DNA of 57,878 nt, from positions 1 through 57,878 of the forward strand of contig CAIURC010000051.1 in NCBI GenBank assembly GCA_903901425.1, in the 5' to 3' direction. This stretch comes from an uncultured Spartobacteria bacterium. Its GTDB lineage: Bacteria; Verrucomicrobiota; Verrucomicrobiia; Chthoniobacterales; Chthoniobacteraceae. The notes below the pieces were generated by a model. The model saw only the letters and a program-made list of their open reading frames with translations, was not told the DNA's origin and ran no database searches. A program made the translations under genes and the position numbers. The first letter of the stretch is position 1. Each line of letters begins with the position of its first letter. This document shows, one piece after another, positions 18,979-27,971 of the stretch.

Positions 18979-21384
18979 ATGCCAGTCACCACTCATAGCC
19001 TCCGTTTCGTCCGCCTCTGGCTGGCCCCCGGAATCCTCAGCCTTTCTGCTGCGGCGTTGAAAGCGGAATCCGAACCCCGGAAGCCCGCCCCCTACCGCGC
19101 TTCGTCGCCCAAACTCCGCGGTTTTTTTTCTGCAACAGAGTCCAAACCCTCGGCGAAACCGGAGATCCAGAGGGTTCCGCCCAAGGCGCCGGGACAGTTC
19201 AACCCGGATCCAGGGGGTGGAGCCGGCCCGATTGCCGGAGCTGCGCCCGTTCTTCCAGAACTCCTTTTTCCGGATCAACCTGAACTCCCTCCGGCTTACG
19301 GAACAGAGCCTCTGCCCGAGCATTTTAAACTGCCGCGTCTGGCAGTGCGCAGCCGGGTGGCTCTAGAACCCCACAGCGCCGTACAAAAGAAATGGGAGTA
19401 CCGCGAGTATCCAAACGCCGGGGAAGACTACGGTTTACCGCCAAACACGGAGGCGATCACCAACCGCTGGGCCATCACGGTTCCACGCTGGACGCGGCAC
19501 CACGATCCCTCTACGGAAACGCCTTACCAGTACGACACTCCCCTGCTTTGGCATCCTTATCGCCAGAGCAAGCTGAAGGGCGACGTTCCAATCCTGGGCG
19601 AAACGATTTTCGCCAACGTCACGGCCAAGAACTTTTCGCTGTTTGAAGCTCGCAAACTCCCCGTTCCCAGCGGCGTCAGCGCAGCAACCCCCAACAGCTC
19701 CGAATTTTTCGGGCGCAGCAGTCAGACGCTGATCTCGAACGACACCTCGATTGGCCTCGATTTGTTCGAGGGCGAAACCAGCTTCAAGCCGGTTCACTGG
19801 CTTTTCCGGGTCCTCGGCGTCTACAACCGCAACTGGATCCGGGTGAAGGAAAACAACCTGATTGATCCTGATCCGCGCGGCACGGAGTTCCGGGACCGGG
19901 GTTCGAACCCCAACACCTCCAGACTCCAAGCCATCGGTTCTAACGATGGGGACGTCAACCCCGTGTCTGGAAAACCCTCGAACTTCTCCAGCACTGTCAA
20001 TCCCGGGGACGCGTTCAACTATATCGCCGGACAGTTGAAACCGGTGGGTGAAGCCAACGAACTCAACAAGGTCAACCCCAACACGAACGAAGGACGCAGA
20101 GGACCAAGACCCAAGGACCGTGACAAGGATTTCGAGGGCACCCGATACACCGAGCGGACCCGCGACTTTTTCGGCCTCCAAGAGGCGTTTGGCGAAATCC
20201 ACATCAGCGATCTCTCCGACAACTACGACTTTGTCTCCTCCCGCTGGGGCATCCAACCGTTCGTCAGCGATTTCCGGGGATTCATTTTTTCCGACACCAA
20301 CCTCGGTGCCCGCATCTTTGGGAACTGGGACAACAACCGGATCCAGTACAATCTGGCGTACTTCAATCAGCGGGAAAAAGACACCTACTCCGACCTTAAC
20401 ACCTTCGACTCGCGTCACCAGCAGGTCATCATCGCCAACCTGTACCGGCAGGACTTCATCTGGAAGGGATACACCACCCAACTGAGCTTCCATGCCAACC
20501 TTGATGACGGTGGCACGTTCTACGACAAAAACGGGTTCCTCACCCGGCCTGCACCTCTGGGAACCGTTCCCGACGATGGAAACTTCCTCGGCAATGACGG
20601 CGCACTCCGCGGCCATGATGTCCGGGCGTTTTACCTCGGTTGGGCCGGAGATGGCCACATTGGGCGCCTCAACATCACCCACGCTTTCTACCAAGTCTTC
20701 GGCGAAGACGAGTTCAACGGCCTGGCAGGACGACGGACTGATATCAACGCCCAAATGGCCGCTTTGGAGCTCAGTTACGACCGGGACTGGATCCGGTTCA
20801 AAGCGTCAGGCTTTTACGCCAGCGGCGATAGCAACCCCACCGACCGCACCGCCACCGGTTTCGACACCATTCTCGACAACCCTTTCTTTATCGGTGGCCC
20901 GTTCAGCTGGTACGTTCACCAAAGCCCCAACCTTGCCGGGACCGCTGTCAACCTCAAGCAACGGGACTCCTTGGTGCCCAACCTCCGCACCAGCAAAACA
21001 TTGGGTCAGTCCAATTTCGTCAACCCGGGTGTCGTGATTGCGGGGCTGGGTTCCGACATGGACGTCACCCCCAAACTCAAGGCGTTTGCCAACGCAAACT
21101 ACATCTGGTTTGCAGAAACCGAGCCCATCAACCTTGCTCTACAAACCAACAAGGCCAGCCGCGACCTCGGCCTCGACCTGAGTCTGGGATTCAAGTACCG
21201 GCCGCTCCTCACCGAAAACATCATCTTCTCCGCAGGCATGGGCTTCTTCGTCCCTGGGGATGGCTACAAGGACATCTACCGGCGCAACACCGAACAGGTG
21301 CCCGGCTACGGCCCGTCGGATCAGGAAGGCCACGTGGATCACTTCCTCTACAACGGGTTTTTCACCCTCACGCTCATCTACTGA
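18979..21384 (+). CDS. Putative outer-membrane beta-barrel protein of unknown family
   Basis: I do not recognise a named family. The protein (about 801 residues from ATG 18979; TTG 18970 is also in frame) has an N-terminal signal-like segment, then a proline-rich low-complexity region (residues about 35-115). The long remainder alternates aromatic and polar residues as in transmembrane beta-strands, for example ARIFGNWDNNRIQYNLAYFN and LELSYDRDWIRFKASGFYAS. It ends in FFTLTLIY, a terminal aromatic residue typical of outer-membrane proteins recognised by the BAM machinery. It follows the 1217-residue surface protein by 160 bases on the same strand and may be co-expressed with it. A porin or exporter role is inference only. 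Confidence 0.75.
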   Translation: MPVTTHSLRFVRLWLAPGILSLSAAALKAESEPRKPAPYRASSPKLRGFFSATESKPSAKPEIQRVPPKAPGQFNPDPGGGAGPIAGAAPVLPELLFPDQPELPPAYGTEPLPEHFKLPRLAVRSRVALEPHSAVQKKWEYREYPNAGEDYGLPPNTEAITNRWAITVPRWTRHHDPSTETPYQYDTPLLWHPYRQSKLKGDVPILGETIFANVTAKNFSLFEARKLPVPSGVSAATPNSSEFFGRSSQTLISNDTSIGLDLFEGETSFKPVHWLFRVLGVYNRNWIRVKENNLIDPDPRGTEFRDRGSNPNTSRLQAIGSNDGDVNPVSGKPSNFSSTVNPGDAFNYIAGQLKPVGEANELNKVNPNTNEGRRGPRPKDRDKDFEGTRYTERTRDFFGLQEAFGEIHISDLSDNYDFVSSRWGIQPFVSDFRGFIFSDTNLGARIFGNWDNNRIQYNLAYFNQREKDTYSDLNTFDSRHQQVIIANLYRQDFIWKGYTTQLSFHANLDDGGTFYDKNGFLTRPAPLGTVPDDGNFLGNDGALRGHDVRAFYLGWAGDGHIGRLNITHAFYQVFGEDEFNGLAGRRTDINAQMAALELSYDRDWIRFKASGFYASGDSNPTDRTATGFDTILDNPFFIGGPFSWYVHQSPNLAGTAVNLKQRDSLVPNLRTSKTLGQSNFVNPGVVIAGLGSDMDVTPKLKAFANANYIWFAETEPINLALQTNKASRDLGLDLSLGFKYRPLLTENIIFSAGMGFFVPGDGYKDIYRRNTEQVPGYGPSDQEGHVDHFLYNGFFTLTLIY

Positions 21385-21482
21385 CCCCTGCCCCCCGCGG
21401 CCCTAGGATCCCCACGGGGCGGCTCCCTCACAGGCTGCACCCAGAGCCCACCCCAAGCCCCCTCCCGGAACACCCCCGCGGC

Positions 21483-22421
21483 TTACTTGGCAAAAAACGG
21501 ATTCGCTTCCAACTCCTCGCCTACCGTGGTCATGGGCCCGTGCCCAGGGCAGATGACGGTCTCTGCCGGGAGCGTCAATACTTTCTCCCGGTTGTTCCGG
21601 AGGGCGTCCGGGTAGGAAACACCTCCCCCCCCCATCGAGCCTGCAAACAGGGAGTCCCCCACCACCGCCACAGGCACCTCCAGACCGCTGACCACGTAGG
21701 TCAGCCCCCCCACCGAATGCCCCGTCGTCAGACGCGCCTCCACCGAGAGGCGCCCAATCTGGAACACGGCGCCGTCTCTCAGCAACTGGGCCCCCTCCAC
21801 GGGCTCCAAGGCACTCGCGTAGGCTGGCACCCCCGTCTTCTCCCACAGACGGTCCAGGTCAAAAATATGGTCCCCGTGCGCGTGCGTCAGCGCAATCGCC
21901 GTAACCCGCAGCCCAGCCCTCCGCACAAACTCCAGAGCCGGCGCGCAGTCCGATCCGGTGTCAAACACCGCCGCCTCCCGGCTCACCGGATCCCAGACCA
22001 CGTAGGAATTCACCGTCATGTCCTCAAAAGGCGTGTTGAACTGGGCCAAACCCTGCACCCGGACAGGTGCCGGGAAATACTGCCGCCGTGCCGCACGCAC
22101 CAGCGCCTCCACACCCAACCCCAACACGGACGCAATCTTGCGGACCGCCACCTCATTGAACTGCCCCTCCCTCAACCGCCGAACCTCCAGGGCCGCAATG
22201 CCCGTCCGCTCCGCCACAGCATCGTCGCCCAGACGCAACCCCCGCATCGCCTTGGAAAGGATGTCGCTGAACCCGTCCTCCAAGGGAATCGGTGGAACAG
22301 AAGAAACCGGGGCCACGGGATCGCTGGGATTTCCGCCTGAGACAAAACCCGCCGCGCCGTTTTCGGCAGATGCATCCCTGTTCCCGGCAGAAACGCCGCC
22401 GCTCGATTGCAACTCATTCAT
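21483..22421 (-). CDS. HTH domain fused to metallo-beta-lactamase-fold hydrolase
   Basis: This protein of about 312 residues has two parts. Residues about 45-110 resemble an XRE-type helix-turn-helix (FSDILSKAMRGLRLGDDAVAE to VRKIASVLGLGVEAL). Residues about 115-312 form a metallo-beta-lactamase fold with the metal motif THAHGDHIFDLD, then TTGHSVGG, VVGDSLFAGS and CPGHGPMTT, closest in layout to glyoxalase II-like thiolester hydrolases. The start is placed at ATG 22421, with AGGAG 9 bases upstream; ATG 22430 is in frame but sits directly on that ribosome site. Substrate and DNA target are unknown. The gene is convergent with the barrel gene. Confidence 0.84.
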   Translation of the reverse strand: MNELQSSGGVSAGNRDASAENGAAGFVSGGNPSDPVAPVSSVPPIPLEDGFSDILSKAMRGLRLGDDAVAERTGIAALEVRRLREGQFNEVAVRKIASVLGLGVEALVRAARRQYFPAPVRVQGLAQFNTPFEDMTVNSYVVWDPVSREAAVFDTGSDCAPALEFVRRAGLRVTAIALTHAHGDHIFDLDRLWEKTGVPAYASALEPVEGAQLLRDGAVFQIGRLSVEARLTTGHSVGGLTYVVSGLEVPVAVVGDSLFAGSMGGGGVSYPDALRNNREKVLTLPAETVICPGHGPMTTVGEELEANPFFAK

Positions 22422-22470
22422 GGGTTCCATCTCCTAGGTTCAGTTGGGGGATCCTTCCAGCAGTTCTTTT

Positions 22471-22505
22471 AGACCGCTTTTTTAAACCGCTTTTTTAAAC
22501 CGCTC
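22471..22505. repeat. 13-bp direct repeats of the AAACCGCTTTTTT type
   Basis: Three near-identical units lie end to end: AGACCGCTTTTTT (22471), AAACCGCTTTTTT (22484) and AAACCGCTCTTTT (22497). They fall between the HTH-hydrolase start and the end of the MFS gene. A related GAAACCGCTTT occurs at 24928. Confidence 0.75.
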
Positions 22506-22643
22506 TTTTTGGTTGGGTTTTTTGGCCGGGTTCTCGGTGGAATTTGCCTCAGCGCGGTGTCCGGTTTTCCAGTCCGGTTTTCCGGAATGGCTCGCCCTGT
22601 CCGCAGATTCCGTCCTCACAGAAAGAAATACGCAAGCGGGGCT

Positions 22644-23879
22644 TCAGGTGGACGCGTCCGGTTCCCCGGCATCGGCCTGCGCGCCCGGCCCGGTCCTCAC
22701 CCCCCACACCAGAATCAGGGCGGCCACCAGGAGCGCCGCACCCACCCAGAACGCCGTACGCGCGTAGGGGACCCCCGCCCGGCCCATGTCCAAGGGCAGA
22801 AGCCAGAACGCAAGAACCGGCCCCACAAAACGCCCGAGGCTTCCCGCCGACTGCATCAGGCCCAAAACTCGCCCCTGAGCCCTCGCCGAAGTGCAGCGCG
22901 AAACCAGCCCGTTGAGCATCGGCGTCGTAAACCCGTTGCCCAACGCAATTCCTGCACACACCCCCATCAGAGCCGCCAGCGAACCCGCCAGAGGCATCAG
23001 AAACAGGCTGAGAGCCAGCACCGCAGCCCCCACCATCGCCAGTTGTTTTTCCCGGGGTTTTTTCATCAAGCGCCGGACCAACCCTCCCTGGACCACCATC
23101 CCCAACACCCCCACATAGGCCAGCAGATTGGCCGTCTCCGCACCCCCAAACCGGAACTGGTGCTCACAGAACAGCGCAAACAGCCCCGTCATCATCGAAA
23201 AACCGGCAATGGAAGCGAAATACGCCCCCAGGATCCGCCCCACCAACGGCCCCTTCCCACCTTCGAAAACCTCCATCAATCCCGCCCGCTCATCAGGCCG
23301 GATCCGGTTCTCTTTGCGGAGGGTTTCCGGGAGGAAAACGGCCACCAAAACCAGGTTGAGAAGCGCCAGACCGGCCGCGAAATAAAACGGTGCCGACAAA
23401 CCGAACCTGCCTCCGATCCACCCGCCCAACGCGGGCCCAAAGATGAACCCCAAACCAAATGCCACCCCGATCAGAGCCATCGATTTTGCACGCTTTTCGG
23501 GAGGGGTCACATCGGCAATGCAGGCCTGCGCCGTGGAAATGTTGCCACCACTGGCGCCATCGATCACCCGGCCCAGAAACAGCATCGCAAGGTTCTGGGC
23601 AGCTCCCAGCACCACAAATCCAACGGCCGTCCCCAGAATGCTGAAAACCAACACCGGCTTCCTTCCCACCTTGTCTGAAAGCTTGCCGAAAATTGGGGAA
23701 AACACCAACTGCAGAAGCGAGTAGATCCCAACCAGAAACCCCAACTGCCACGGAGTCGCCCCAAACCGACCGCCTTCCGCGTACACCGGCAGAACCGGGA
23801 TCATGATGCCAAACCCCACCATGTCGATGAAGATGGTCAGGAAAATCAAACCAAGCGGGGATTTATCAGTGCGCGCCAT
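22644..23879 (-). CDS. MFS transporter, drug:H+ antiporter type
   Basis: This 411-residue integral membrane protein has about 12 hydrophobic segments. The major-facilitator motif A is present between helices 2 and 3 as GKLSDKVGRKPVL, and GRVIDGASGGN follows in helix 4. The N-terminus (LGLIFLTIFIDMVGFGIMIP) strongly resembles the TetA/DHA1 efflux branch, so proton-driven export of a small molecule is likely; the substrate is unknown. The start is ATG 23879 (MARTDKSP), with a purine-rich GGCGGA just upstream. A longer in-frame start would add a charged, non-homologous stretch. Confidence 0.9.
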   Translation of the reverse strand: MARTDKSPLGLIFLTIFIDMVGFGIMIPVLPVYAEGGRFGATPWQLGFLVGIYSLLQLVFSPIFGKLSDKVGRKPVLVFSILGTAVGFVVLGAAQNLAMLFLGRVIDGASGGNISTAQACIADVTPPEKRAKSMALIGVAFGLGFIFGPALGGWIGGRFGLSAPFYFAAGLALLNLVLVAVFLPETLRKENRIRPDERAGLMEVFEGGKGPLVGRILGAYFASIAGFSMMTGLFALFCEHQFRFGGAETANLLAYVGVLGMVVQGGLVRRLMKKPREKQLAMVGAAVLALSLFLMPLAGSLAALMGVCAGIALGNGFTTPMLNGLVSRCTSARAQGRVLGLMQSAGSLGRFVGPVLAFWLLPLDMGRAGVPYARTAFWVGAALLVAALILVWGVRTGPGAQADAGEPDAST

Positions 23880-23976
23880 TCCGCCCCCCAGACAAAACTC
23901 CCGGTTCCTCCGGCGCAAGACTCTTTGCAGGCCGACTTGATCCCCCCCCCGCCGCCAACCCCGCTTTCAGCAGGAA

Positions 23977-24372
23977 TCACGTGCCGCAATCCGAATCCGT
24001 CCCGGACACCGACTCCATCTTTCGGGACAGATAGCCAAGAACCAAACCCGCCACCCCGAGGTCATCCAACCAGCCCACCACGGGAACCAAATCCGGAATC
24101 GCATCCACCGGGGTCATCAAATAGAGGAGCGCCCCGGCGATGAGCACTTTCTCCTTGTTTGAGGTGCCTTGCCCGGTCAGCGCACGCCACAACTGGCCGG
24201 ACTTCTCAAGAATCCCGGCATTCCGGATCCGACGCCGCCATCCGGGAAGTCCACGGACAATGGCTGCCTGAGCCTCCGGCGTCAGGGCTTTCCGGCACCA
24301 CTTTGAGCTCAGAAAATCGCTGATTTTCATCTCCGATGCCGCATCCTGCCATTCGCCGGGTGAAATGTCCAT
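23977..24372 (-). CDS. YkvA/DUF1232 family small membrane protein
   Basis: This 131-residue protein has the DUF1232 signature LLYLMTPVDAIPDLVPVVGW followed by LDDLGVAGLVLGYL (residues about 80-115), which includes one hydrophobic segment. The biochemical function of the family is unknown. It is divergent from the phosphoesterase gene at 24394 with only 21 bases between the two start codons, so their promoters must overlap or lie inside each other's coding region. Confidence 0.85.
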   Translation of the reverse strand: MDISPGEWQDAASEMKISDFLSSKWCRKALTPEAQAAIVRGLPGWRRRIRNAGILEKSGQLWRALTGQGTSNKEKVLIAGALLYLMTPVDAIPDLVPVVGWLDDLGVAGLVLGYLSRKMESVSGTDSDCGT

Positions 24373-24393
24373 GACCGCCCGGTTTCATTCCTC

Positions 24394-24855
24394 ATGCCCC
24401 TCACTCACCGCAACAGCCTCCGGGTCGCTGTCCTCGCAGACACCCATGACCGGATTCCGCCCCGACTCCTCGAGCTTCTGGCATCCGCCGACGAAATCTG
24501 GCATCTGGGCGACATCTGTTCCCCCGGTGTCCTTGACATTCTCCGCCCGGTTGCTTCCCGGCTCCGGTGGGTCCGGGGCAACTGCGACCCGTTTTCAGAC
24601 TGGCCGGAATCCCTGGACCTGGAACTTTTCAACCTCCGGATCCGGTTGGTGCATGCGCCCCCCAGAAGGGCAGAAGGCTGCGACCTGCTGCTCCATGGGC
24701 ACACCCATGTTCCGAGGGACGAGGTCCTCAGTGGCGTCCGGTTTCTAAACCCAGGCTGCATCACCAGACCCAACCAGGGGGCACCCCGCAGTTTTGCATG
24801 GCTGGAGTTGTCCGGGAACCAAGGCCTGACCTGGACTCTCGTCCGGTTGGATTGA
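24394..24855 (+). CDS. YfcE/MJ0936-type metallophosphoesterase
   Basis: This 153-residue single-domain calcineurin-like phosphoesterase has the metal-binding sequence set in order: DTHD (residues about 16-19), HLGDIC (about 37-42), GNCD (about 62-65), and LLHGHTHVPRDE (about 98-109). Length and motif spacing match small YfcE-like phosphodiesterases that cleave simple phosphodiesters in vitro; the physiological substrate is unknown. It is divergent from the DUF1232 gene. Confidence 0.88.
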   Translation: MPLTHRNSLRVAVLADTHDRIPPRLLELLASADEIWHLGDICSPGVLDILRPVASRLRWVRGNCDPFSDWPESLDLELFNLRIRLVHAPPRRAEGCDLLLHGHTHVPRDEVLSGVRFLNPGCITRPNQGAPRSFAWLELSGNQGLTWTLVRLD

Positions 24856-24903
24856 CTGCCCCCCCCTTTTGTCCATCAAGCAGAAACCGCGCACGGCCCT
24901 AGG

Positions 24904-24937
24904 GAAACCAGATTTGAAACCAGATTTGAAACCGCTT
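24904..24937. repeat. Short direct repeats (GAAACCAGATTT x2)
   Basis: GAAACCAGATTT occurs twice in tandem (24904 and 24916), followed by GAAACCGCTT (24928). The array lies between the convergent phosphoesterase and kinase genes. The rest of the 24856-25030 gap shows nothing I can name. Confidence 0.7.
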
Positions 24938-25030
24938 TGAGCCCGGCGCCAGCACAAACCGGCTGCCCAGCTGCGGAATGGCAAACCTCCCGGACCTTTC
25001 CTTCCGCAGGCGTTCCTTCACACGAGCCTC

Positions 25031-26923
25031 TCATGGCTGGCTGACCCGCACAAACCGCACCAGAGCCTCTTGAATCCCCCGTGTCCGGAAACCCACCCGG
25101 CCCTGGAGATTGCCGGCCTCCCTGCGCTCATCACAGAGGGTTCCGTTGATCTTCAAACTGACTCCCCCCTGTTTCAGAACCAGCGAAAGCATGGCCCACC
25201 CCGCACCAACCGGAACCTTCTTGGTCTCGTCGGAAAGGGGCAGGTTCCTTATCACGCCGTTTGTGCAGCGCCAGAATTTGATCTCCCCGTCCAAACCCAC
25301 GTTATACAAACAGTAGTTCTCGGGATCCCGGAACGCAAAAAACACACCCACCCCCCCCCTTCGGATCAGGATTTCCGATTCAAAAGCGTACTCGGACCAA
25401 TCCGCGCCATCCCGAGTCAAGAGCGCCTCCACGGAGCGCAGCACAACACCTTCCTGACCCCGCAGGGCACCCGGCGCGTTCCCCCACTGGAACATGCCGT
25501 CCCGGAACGTGTCCTCGAACAACACCCGGCCCTTGGCAGGTCCAAACAGGGTCTCCACCGGAACTATTCTGACGGGATCCGCGACCCTGCTCTGGACCGG
25601 TTCCCGGGGTTTTGGGGGCGGCGGATCGTACTCCTTGGGTGGATTGGGTTTGAAAAACAAAATGCCGCCCAAAGTCAGCACCAAAACCACCAGTCCGCCA
25701 AAGTACAACAGTCCCTGCACGGAACGGGACCGGTCCTCCTCCTCCTGGAGTTTTCCCTGGAGGCTGCTGTGGATCTGGGCGGCGGCGCTGCCTTCCTCCA
25801 GACGCATCCGGGCCACCCGGATGTCCACCAGCAATTCCAGATAGTCGCCCTGCCGGAGCTCGGGGTCTTTCTGGAGCATGCGCGCGATCATGCGCGCGGT
25901 GAGCAGGGATACGCCATGGTTGCGCGTCAGCACGCTCGGGGCCGGGGCCGACACATGGGCCTGCATGATCTCCAGCACGCTCTCACAGTCGAAAACTGGG
26001 GCATCCGCCAAGAGGTGATAAATCGTCGCGCCCAGGCTGTAAATGTCGCTGCGGACATCCTCCCCCCGCCTGAGCACTTTTTCAGGGGCGACATAAAAAG
26101 GCGTGCCCAGCAGGTCCTCCTCGCCATTCATCTGCGCCGCGTCCAGCACGGGTTTTGCCAAACCAAAATCCACGACTTTCACCGTCTTTTCATCCCCCAG
26201 CATGAGGTTGGCCGGCTTCACATCCCGGTGCAGAAGTCCGCGCTGGTAAGCAGCCTGCAACCCCAATGCCGCCTGTTCGGCAAACCCGAGAACCTCGGCC
26301 TCGCTCAGACGGAGCGGCCCCTCCAAAAACTTGGCTACGGTGCCCAGACGAATCAGTTCCATCGCCACATAGTAGAGCCCGTTGTGCATCCCGGCTGAAA
26401 ACACCTTGACCACGTTGGGGTGAGTCACCAGCGCCGTCATCTGCGCTTCCTGCTCAAGCCGCTCCAAGTACCCAGGCAACCGCTTGCAGTCCGCCGAGAG
26501 CACCTTGACAGCCACCTCCCGGCTCAGGCTGAGGTCGAATGCGAGGTAAACCGCCCCCATCCCCCCGACGGCAAGACGTTCCCGCATCTCAAAATGATGA
26601 AACTCCCGCATGACCTCAAACTCCGATCCACAGATCGGACACCCGCTCCAAACCAGAGGCATACACAACGAGACATCCAGCAACGCCAGACACGACGGGC
26701 AGCGGTCCACCACGACCCCTTGCTGCTTGGACTCGCTCAATGCATCCCCGTACTCCCGCTCCGAAGCACTTCCCTTGAGGATCAAGGTCGACTGGAACCG
26801 CTCCCGCCGGTCGACGGATCCCCCCCGCCGGCTTCCCCCTAAACCGGGGGACTCGCTACCATCAGGGCGCTCCATTCCCACATCCCTACCCGAGAACCGC
26901 CTCCGTGTAAAACCCGTGTTCAT
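25031..26923 (-). CDS. Membrane Ser/Thr protein kinase with zinc ribbon and lectin-like C-terminus
   Basis: This is a 630-residue Hanks-type kinase. The N-terminal cytoplasmic part carries a two-CxxC zinc ribbon (C75, C78, C95, C98). The kinase domain spans about 110-370: glycine loop AVGGMGAVYLAF (118-129), Lys 140, HRDVKPANLML with Asp 234 and Asn 239, DFGLAKP (252), GTPFYVAPE. One transmembrane helix lies at about 404-425, then a proline-rich linker, and residues about 465-625 form a jelly-roll domain resembling DUF1080/LamG-type sugar-binding folds. Such kinases sense an extracellular cue and phosphorylate cytoplasmic proteins; the ligand is inferred to be a glycan. Start ATG 26923 has GGTGA 7 bases upstream. 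It is divergent from the SGNH hydrolase. Confidence 0.88.
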   Translation of the reverse strand: MNTGFTRRRFSGRDVGMERPDGSESPGLGGSRRGGSVDRRERFQSTLILKGSASEREYGDALSESKQQGVVVDRCPSCLALLDVSLCMPLVWSGCPICGSEFEVMREFHHFEMRERLAVGGMGAVYLAFDLSLSREVAVKVLSADCKRLPGYLERLEQEAQMTALVTHPNVVKVFSAGMHNGLYYVAMELIRLGTVAKFLEGPLRLSEAEVLGFAEQAALGLQAAYQRGLLHRDVKPANLMLGDEKTVKVVDFGLAKPVLDAAQMNGEEDLLGTPFYVAPEKVLRRGEDVRSDIYSLGATIYHLLADAPVFDCESVLEIMQAHVSAPAPSVLTRNHGVSLLTARMIARMLQKDPELRQGDYLELLVDIRVARMRLEEGSAAAQIHSSLQGKLQEEEDRSRSVQGLLYFGGLVVLVLTLGGILFFKPNPPKEYDPPPPKPREPVQSRVADPVRIVPVETLFGPAKGRVLFEDTFRDGMFQWGNAPGALRGQEGVVLRSVEALLTRDGADWSEYAFESEILIRRGGVGVFFAFRDPENYCLYNVGLDGEIKFWRCTNGVIRNLPLSDETKKVPVGAGWAMLSLVLKQGGVSLKINGTLCDERREAGNLQGRVGFRTRGIQEALVRFVRVSQP

Positions 26924-26996
26924 CACAAAATCACCGGATCACAAACCCGCCTTCCCCGTTTGCCAGCGCTCTGGCCGGGATGTAATTTCAGCAGCC

Positions 26997-27971
26997 ATGC
27001 GCTCCAAACGCCTCGCAAAACGCATTGCCCTCTGTCTCCTCCTCCAAGCCACCCCCTGCACACCTCTGTGCCCTCCCAGACAGTGTCAGGCCGCTGACCC
27101 ATCCCCCTCCGCCGATCTCCTCAAAAACTGCAAAACCGCAGTCTTCCTCGGGGACAGCATCACATTCTCCGGACAATACGTGCAGTACGTTGAAACTGCC
27201 CTGCGACTCTCCCTCCCTGACCGGCCCGACCTCCAAATCCTCAACTTGGGCCTCTCCAGCGAAACGGTTTCAGGCCTTTCCGAGGACGGCCATGCCGGCG
27301 GAAAATTCCCCCGCCCCAACCTCCATGAACGCCTCGCACGGGTCCTGAAAAAAACCAAACCCGACCTCATTTTTGCCTGCTACGGCATGAATGACGGGAT
27401 CTACCTGCCCTTGGAGGAATCCCGTTTTGGCGCATTCAAGGAGGGAATCCGCAAACTCCACCGGGAGGCCGAGGCTGCAGGCGCAAAAATTGTCCACCTC
27501 ACGCCCCCCAGTTTTGATCCCGGTCCAGGCGAAAAACCCGGGGCCTTCAACTACAACGCAACTCTGGACGCCTACAGCACCTGGCTCATTGAGCAGCGCT
27601 CAGAAGGATGGAACGTCATTGACCTTCACTTTCCCATGAACCGCGAGATCCAGATCCGCCGGGAAGCCGACCCGGAATTCCGTTTCGCCCGGGATCGGAT
27701 TCACCCCAATTCCGAAGGCCACTGGGTCATGGCCCGTGAAATCCTGCGTGCGCTGGCACTCCCCACCGAGGACTTCACCCAAAACCCCGCCCACACCCAA
27801 CTCCTTGGCCTCGTCAGAACCCGGAGCGATCTCTTCAAACTGGCTTGGCTCTCAGAAACCGGGCACCAGCGCCCAGGCGTGCCGAATGGCCTCCCGCTCC
27901 CTGACGCCAATGCCGAGGCCGCAAAAATCGCCGAACAAATCCAGTCCTTGATCCGAACCCAGGCAAAATGA
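26997..27971 (+). CDS. Exported SGNH/GDSL-type hydrolase
   Basis: This 324-residue protein starts at ATG 26997, which gives a clear signal peptide (basic MRSKRLAKR, then a hydrophobic run and a processing region near residues 30-36); the frame is open further upstream but that part lies opposite the kinase gene. The SGNH catalytic blocks are present: FLGDSITFSG (Ser of block I), LNLGLSSETVSG, YGMNDGIY (block III Asn) and DRIHPNSEGH (block V Asp/His). Enzymes of this fold are esterases or deacylases, often on carbohydrates. The last codons overlap the rsmH-type gene start as ATGA, so the two are translationally coupled. Confidence 0.9.
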   Translation: MRSKRLAKRIALCLLLQATPCTPLCPPRQCQAADPSPSADLLKNCKTAVFLGDSITFSGQYVQYVETALRLSLPDRPDLQILNLGLSSETVSGLSEDGHAGGKFPRPNLHERLARVLKKTKPDLIFACYGMNDGIYLPLEESRFGAFKEGIRKLHREAEAAGAKIVHLTPPSFDPGPGEKPGAFNYNATLDAYSTWLIEQRSEGWNVIDLHFPMNREIQIRREADPEFRFARDRIHPNSEGHWVMAREILRALALPTEDFTQNPAHTQLLGLVRTRSDLFKLAWLSETGHQRPGVPNGLPLPDANAEAAKIAEQIQSLIRTQAK

